Source: JACPHD01 sp964431805
GTDB lineage: Bacteria; Patescibacteriota; Patescibacteriia; Patescibacteriales; GWC2-42-12
Assembly (NCBI GenBank): GCA_964431805.1
Contig: CAYSKV010000007.1
Span: 1-55,988, forward strand
Reading direction: 5' to 3'
Length of the DNA: 55,988 nt
The notes beneath the pieces are model-generated. The model searched no databases. It was not told the origin of the DNA and saw only the letters and a list, made by a program, of their open reading frames with translations. Below are positions 51,660 through 55,988 of the stretch, one piece after another (position 1 is the first letter of the stretch; every line of letters starts with the position of its first letter). The position numbers and the translations under genes were made by a program.

Positions 51660-52026
51660 AATATGCTGTCTAATCCGCATTAAGCGGGTTATGATAGAGT
51701 TTGAAAGGTCGATCCACTCGATGGAGACTTTATCAAATTAATTAATCAACTTGCTTTTTAAATTTTAAAGCTCCGCGATTGATCATCGCGAGCTACCAAG
51801 CAAATCAGCAAGCTAACCCCCCACACTTATGTTAATAAGTCGGGAGGTGAATTATCCATGCAATTTGCCAACCCCGCGCGCTTATTACTGTAAGCGTGGG
51901 GGAGGCGGGATTCCGGTTGATTTGCTCGTCTCGCTTCGCTATCCGAAGCGGGCTCAACATTAATTTAAAAGCGAGAAAGGGCCCCAGTTAAGTATTTTCA
52001 TATTTAATGGGGTAAACAAAATTTTT
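51660..52026 (+). promoter_or_regulatory. Long structured leader of the S-layer-like gene
   Basis: About 370 nt with many nested stems. Among them are TGATAGAGT/ACTTTATCA, CGCGAT/ATCGCG (51774-51790), a 9-bp closing stem AGCAAATCA/TGATTTGCT (51799-51807 with 51918-51926) and two C-run/G-run hairpins inside that stem (51817-51847 and 51872-51902). CGCTTCG/CGAAGCG (51932-51950) competes with TCTCGCTT/AAGCGAGA (51929-51936 with 51969-51976). A final CCCC...GGGG hairpin (51982-52012) ends 14 bases before the ATG. Long stable leaders are known to stabilise S-layer mRNAs. Confidence 0.6.
51858..51893 (+). CDS. Possible 11-residue leader peptide
   Basis: MQFANPARLLL, ATG at 51858 and TAA at 51891. 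A GGGAGGTG, one of the few good Shine-Dalgarno sequences here, lies 10 bases upstream and is paired with a C run in the first hairpin. The reading frame runs into the second hairpin. Translation could melt that hairpin and change folding downstream. Could be chance, since the frame is very short. Confidence 0.3.
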   Translation: MQFANPARLLL

Positions 52027-55000
52027 ATGGAAAGATTTAAGAAAATTTTTGCCGTTGGCGTAATTTTCGTCACTGTTCTATCAATGAGCGTAGTCGTGGC
52101 TCCAGAAGTCGGAGCTGCTACTGCTTCAGCCGGTGACTTAATCAAGACAAGCAGCTCTTCGGCTGTTTATTACTTGGGTGCTGACAGCAAAAGATATGTT
52201 TTCCCTACTGAGCAAACTTATTTTTCTTGGTATAGTGATTTCTCCGGGGTTGTAACTATTTCTCAAAGCGAATTTGAGACTTATGCCCCAGGAGCTAATG
52301 TAACTATGAGACCAGGAACAAAGTTGATTCAAGAAGTTACAATGGAAACACCATGGAAAGTAGCAAGTTCGAAGGTTTATGCGATTGAAGCAGGTGGTAA
52401 GAAAGTTTTAATTCCTGATGCAGCTACCGCCACAACTTTATATGGCGCTAACTGGGAAAAGAGAATTCAGGGAGTACCGACAGCTTTTATTACTAACTAT
52501 ACTGATAGTGGCAAAACCGCTGTCGCTTCCGCTTACCCATCTGGCAGTTTAGTGAAGTTTGGAACTTCAGCTGATGTTTATTTAATCAATGCTGATGGAA
52601 CCGCTTCAAAGATTGCTAGCGAAGCAGCTTTCTTAGCTAATAGATTCAAATGGGCTGATGTTATCACCGCTACCATTGCCAAACCGGCTTCTGGAGCTGA
52701 TATCACCGGTGCTGTTGCAACCTTAACTGACACCTCGTCAGGCGCGGGTGGAACTGTTGGTGCAGGCACAGGCGTTACTGTAGCTTTGGCTTCAGATACT
52801 CCAGCTTCAGCCACTGTTATTACTAACACCACTGCTACAACCGGAAACGGCCAAGCTATGGTTCCGTTCACTAAAGTTAACTTCACCGCTTCTTCAGACG
52901 GCGATGTTAAAATTACTAACTTGAAATTTAAGAGAACTGGTATTTCAGCCGATTCTGATGTTGAAAGCCTTTATCTCTATGATGGAGCTGAAAGATTAAC
53001 TGCTGAAGCTTCATTATCTTCAAGCTATGTTACCTTTAATAATGCTGCTGGTTTATTCACAGTAGCTAAAGGTACCACTAAATCAATTACCTTAAAGGGC
53101 GATATGTATTATGCTGCTCTTTCCGGTAAAACTATTGGCTTTAACTTAGTTGCTGCTACGGATGTAACCACTAACGGCGCTGCCGTAAGCGGTTCTTTCC
53201 CAATGGCTGGCAATTTAATGTCAACTGCCAATACGACCGATTTAGGTAAATTAGTAGTTACTAATAATTTCCCAACAGGCGATCAAACCGTTGATCCTGA
53301 TTCAAAGGAAGTTGAAGTAGCTAAATTTAATTTCATTGGCACAGAGCAAGCTTTGAGCCTTGAAAAAGTTATCTTAACTGAAATTGGTAGCGTACAAACT
53401 GACGATTTAGCTAATTTCAAATTATTGGATCCGTCCGGAACCGTTATCGCGACCGCGGCTTCAATGAATACTAGCTATGAAGTTGTCTTTGATTTAAGCG
53501 CTGCTCCTTACACTATTGCTAAGGGCACAACCAAGATATTAAGCGTCAGAGCTGATATCGTAAAAGGTTCTACTAGAACTTTCTACTTCTCAGTTATGAA
53601 TAAATTCGACATCTTAGTTAAGGATACTGCCTACAACGTCTATGTTGAACCATATTCAGCTGGTTCGTTCGCTGCAGCTACTCCTGGCGCTGGTATTGAA
53701 TTTACGATTAACTCCGGCTCAATGTCCATTAACCGCGCGACTACTGCCCCAACTGGTAGCGTTACCAAGGACGGCACAAATGTTGTTGTCGGTGAATGGG
53801 ATTTCAGAGCTTCAGGAGAAGATATGAAAGTTAAGGATTTGACCGCTAAAGTTGTTACTACCGGTTCAGTCAAGGGCGGCTTGGATAATGCCAAAATTTA
53901 TGTTGATGGCGCCCAAGTTGGTTCAACCAAAGATTTAACCGATGCTAACTATGATGGCACTGGCGATAACGTTACTGGCTGGGGCTTTGGCTCTTCCTTT
54001 ATCGTTAAAGCTGGCACTACAGCTAAAGTTCAGGTTATAGCGGACATTAAGACCGCTACTTCCACGAGCTTTGCTGGAGATGAAACCATTATCGTTTCAA
54101 TTGCCACCGGAGCTTCTGATGTTCAGAAGGTGAGCTCCTTAGGTTACCAGGGCGCGATTGGCGCTACTAATGGCACTGCTGCCGTTTTGAGCGTATCAAC
54201 CGCTGGTATGTTAGTCTCTAAATATTCTGGTTATGGTAATCAGACCGTGATTGCTGGCACCAATGGCGTTAAATTAGGTTCATTCGTAGTTAGCGCTGGT
54301 GCGGCTGAAGGAGTTAATTTGGCTTCTATCACCGTAGCTTTATCAACCGATGAAGCGGCCACTGTCACTAATATGTATTTGACTGATGCTTCTGGCACAA
54401 CTGTTGGCACTGCCAAAAATGTTCCAGGCACTTCAAATATCTATTCATTGTCACCGAATATTGCTTTAGCTGCTAATGCTTCAAAGCAATTCAACCTTTT
54501 CGGCAATGTAAAGTCAGGTTCAAATGTCGGTCCTTGGATCGCCACAGTTAGCGCCGATGGTTCAGGTATGGTTACTGGCAATGCGGTTACCGCCTCTGGC
54601 CAAGCTCTCCAGACTATGACCGTCGCTACTACTGGCACTTTGAACGTAGTTAACGGCAGCATGCCTGATTCAGCTATCTTAATAGCTGGTTCAACTGGTA
54701 ATGCTGTTGCTGAATATCAATTCAGTTCAGTTAACGAAGGCTTTACTGTCAGCGAAGTTAAAGTAAAAGTTGGCAACAACTTTGCTACTTCAACTGCTGC
54801 TGTAACCTTAGCTTGGACCGATAAGAACGGAGTTGCCAAAACCAAAGATGGCATGTTCTTGTCCGGTACTGAAACTGAAGCCACAGCTACTTTCACCGGT
54901 TTAGATATGTATGTTCCTGCTAACGGCGATTCTACTTTGAAGGTTTATGTCTCTTTGACATCAATCGCTAGTGGAGCTGTTTCAGGTGCTAACAGCACTA

Positions 55001-55635
55001 TTAAACTTGACGCCAATGAAGGCTTCAAGGCTACCGGTGATTCAGGTACAACCGATACCACCTTGGCTGCTGCCGATTTAGCTAGCAATAGCTTTATCGT
55101 CAGAAAGAGCAAACCGACCTTTGCTAAGCTTGATGCTGGCACTGACCCGGTTGGTGGCGCTTTGTACAAATTCTCTGTCGTAGCCGATGGTGCTGGCAAC
55201 ATTGAGATTAAACAATTGAGCTTCGCTGTTTCTACAACTGGTTGCGAAGTCAATGATTTATATCTCTATGAACCGAATGCTTCCGTTGTCTTAACTGACA
55301 CCAAGGTTGATCCAACCACAGAAGGCAGCACGGTTAAATTGATTGTCGGCGCTGTTGATGATGATGTGTTATTAATTGGTACAACCGAAAAGACTTACGA
55401 AGTCAGAGGTACAGTTACCGGTTATAGCGCTTCTGGCGATAGCATCGTTGTCAGAATGGTACAAGATACCACTGCTGGCGTTGCTAACGCTGATGCCAAC
55501 ACAATCAACGGTTCCAGCAACAACACTTGGTCTGATAGATCAGGCGTCGCGGGAGTTCACACAACCGCTACTGCTGATTGGACCAGCGGTTACTTGTTGA
55601 AAGATATGACTAAGACTCAATCCTTCAGCAAATAA
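52027..55635 (+). CDS. S-layer-like secreted surface protein
   Basis: A 1202-residue exported protein. Signal peptide at residues 1-31 (cleavage near VGAATA). Residues 38-225 hold three related segments: VYYLGADSKRYVFPTEQTYF, VYAIEAGGKKVLIPDAATA and VYLINADGTASKIASEAAF. They resemble the N-terminal repeats of CPR S-layer proteins. After a Gly/Thr-rich linker come six or more beta-sandwich domains rich in Thr, Ala, Ser and Gly and almost without Cys. Codon use differs from its neighbours (more AAC, TTC, ATC, ACC), as expected for a very highly expressed gene. It has a long structured leader and a strong terminator. Confidence 0.85.
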   Translation: MERFKKIFAVGVIFVTVLSMSVVVAPEVGAATASAGDLIKTSSSSAVYYLGADSKRYVFPTEQTYFSWYSDFSGVVTISQSEFETYAPGANVTMRPGTKLIQEVTMETPWKVASSKVYAIEAGGKKVLIPDAATATTLYGANWEKRIQGVPTAFITNYTDSGKTAVASAYPSGSLVKFGTSADVYLINADGTASKIASEAAFLANRFKWADVITATIAKPASGADITGAVATLTDTSSGAGGTVGAGTGVTVALASDTPASATVITNTTATTGNGQAMVPFTKVNFTASSDGDVKITNLKFKRTGISADSDVESLYLYDGAERLTAEASLSSSYVTFNNAAGLFTVAKGTTKSITLKGDMYYAALSGKTIGFNLVAATDVTTNGAAVSGSFPMAGNLMSTANTTDLGKLVVTNNFPTGDQTVDPDSKEVEVAKFNFIGTEQALSLEKVILTEIGSVQTDDLANFKLLDPSGTVIATAASMNTSYEVVFDLSAAPYTIAKGTTKILSVRADIVKGSTRTFYFSVMNKFDILVKDTAYNVYVEPYSAGSFAAATPGAGIEFTINSGSMSINRATTAPTGSVTKDGTNVVVGEWDFRASGEDMKVKDLTAKVVTTGSVKGGLDNAKIYVDGAQVGSTKDLTDANYDGTGDNVTGWGFGSSFIVKAGTTAKVQVIADIKTATSTSFAGDETIIVSIATGASDVQKVSSLGYQGAIGATNGTAAVLSVSTAGMLVSKYSGYGNQTVIAGTNGVKLGSFVVSAGAAEGVNLASITVALSTDEAATVTNMYLTDASGTTVGTAKNVPGTSNIYSLSPNIALAANASKQFNLFGNVKSGSNVGPWIATVSADGSGMVTGNAVTASGQALQTMTVATTGTLNVVNGSMPDSAILIAGSTGNAVAEYQFSSVNEGFTVSEVKVKVGNNFATSTAAVTLAWTDKNGVAKTKDGMFLSGTETEATATFTGLDMYVPANGDSTLKVYVSLTSIASGAVSGANSTIKLDANEGFKATGDSGTTDTTLAAADLASNSFIVRKSKPTFAKLDAGTDPVGGALYKFSVVADGAGNIEIKQLSFAVSTTGCEVNDLYLYEPNASVVLTDTKVDPTTEGSTVKLIVGAVDDDVLLIGTTEKTYEVRGTVTGYSASGDSIVVRMVQDTTAGVANADANTINGSSNNTWSDRSGVAGVHTTATADWTSGYLLKDMTKTQSFSK

Positions 55636-55661
55636 TATCGTTATTACAGAAATTCAGATAT

Positions 55662-55703
55662 AAAAGCATCCCCCGCTCATTACGAGCGGGGGATTGCTTT
55701 TTG
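55662..55703 (+). terminator. Terminator of the S-layer-like gene
   Basis: AAAAGCA then TCCCCCGCTC, loop ATTAC, GAGCGGGGGA then TTGCTTTTT. Very stable 10-bp G+C-rich core with flanking A/T pairs. Confidence 0.95.
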
Positions 55704-55749
55704 TTAAGAGAATAAGTATAATTGAAGTTAGTTTTACGTTTTTTTATTA

Positions 55750-55866
55750 TGTCATTGCGAGCAGCGCCTTTAGCCCTGGGCTTGACCCGGGGGACGAAGC
55801 AATCTCACATATTTTGTCATTCCCGCGACCCTTTTTTTGTCATTCCCGCGCAGGCGGGAATCCAGG
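55750..55866. repeat. Composite of palindromic repeats
   Basis: A half copy of the TGTCATTGCGAG element (55750-55761) carries an inserted CTGGGCTTGACCCGGG (relative of the 49671 repeat) before GAAGCAATCTCAC. TCATTCCCGCG and a complete CATTCCCGC...GCGGGAATCC hairpin (55840-55864) follow. Three repeat families are nested in about 120 bases. An open frame through this stretch is not a gene. Confidence 0.75.
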
Positions 55867-55954
55867 GGTTAGTGAAATGAATGTGGTTTTATCTATTGAT
55901 TCAGTAATCATTCGAACATTATAATATGCCTTTTATAAATTAAAATATTCGCGT

Positions 55955-55988
55955 CGCTCCGCTAGGGGTTACTTTCTTGTAATCAAGA
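55955..55988. repeat. Start of a second copy of the 29579 repeat island
   Basis: 34 bases match 29579-29612 with two differences. They fall at paired positions of the hairpin (A-T there, G-C here). The copy runs off the window edge. Confidence 0.75.

Noticed and set aside
52578..55253. Several open frames of 60-102 codons on the minus strand inside the S-layer gene
   Set aside because: They are complements of a Thr/Ala/Ser-rich gene with strong codon bias, and the plus-strand protein is clearly real.
55694..55924. A 76-codon open frame near the right end
   Set aside because: It runs through nested palindromic repeats (FCHSRAGGNPG is the translated repeat), and no homology pattern is seen.
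1..55988. Recoding of TGA to glycine, as in some CPR groups
   Set aside because: All genes read cleanly in the standard code, with no in-frame TGA interrupting a conserved protein.

Overview
The window looks like a stretch of chromosome from a Patescibacteria/CPR bacterium, probably of the Parcubacteria type. This is inferred from the strong A+T bias, compact housekeeping proteins (a 473-residue MetG, a 133-residue AtpH), short gene gaps, many single-copy surface and membrane proteins without clear homologues, and an S-layer-like protein beside an ECF sigma factor and a DUF5667-type partner. Nearly every gene stops with TAA or TAG, and most starts have no Shine-Dalgarno sequence. No 16S rRNA gene is present, so the lineage cannot be fixed here.

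Layout: 1-8.9 kb holds a lipoprotein, a cupin, MscL with a zinc-ribbon tail, an SGNH hydrolase, a PHP-domain protein, the GTPase TypA, an NRAMP-related transporter and membrane proteins. 9-14.7 kb carries rsmI-metG, a two-repeat secreted protein and a CvpA-like protein. 14.6-18 kb is a small cassette: an unknown protein, a D-Ala-D-Ala-ligase-like ATP-grasp gene broken by a one-base deletion in an A run, and an M19 dipeptidase. tsaC and tatD follow. 19.5-26.7 kb is a complete F-type ATP synthase operon, then a beta-carbonic-anhydrase-like gene. 27.4-29.4 kb is groES-groEL under a CIRCE operator. 29.5-34.3 kb has a repeat island, an AI-2E-family protein, a PurE-like gene, tRNA-Leu and parA-parB. 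34.4-42 kb has dnaE, tpiA, fba and a TPR protein. 42.1-42.7 kb is a tRNA-Thr/tRNA-Tyr/rpmG/tRNA-Trp cluster. 42.7-49.5 kb has a lipoprotein, glutamate dehydrogenase, HU, a 1218-residue lamin-tail/beta-helix surface protein and an excisionase-type HTH protein with three palindromic sites upstream. 50-55.6 kb has an ECF sigma factor, its probable membrane partner, and the S-layer-like protein behind a long structured leader.

The most notable signal is a 106-107 nt element present four times, each ending 9-29 nt before a start codon: before the first atp gene, before atpA, before the carbonic-anhydrase-like gene and before rpmG. All copies fold into the same hairpins, and the stems differ by paired, compensatory changes. 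That is the signature of a conserved RNA structure, not of simple repeat copying. I do not recognise it as a known riboswitch or leader. A second, looser theme is a C-run/G-run hairpin ending in GGGGTAAA just before the starts of HU, fba and the S-layer gene, with a related inverted repeat around the start of the NRAMP gene. A third is a C-terminal domain of about 140 residues shared by two otherwise unrelated secreted proteins. Intergenic islands also carry dispersed palindromic repeats, one of them inside the atp operon.
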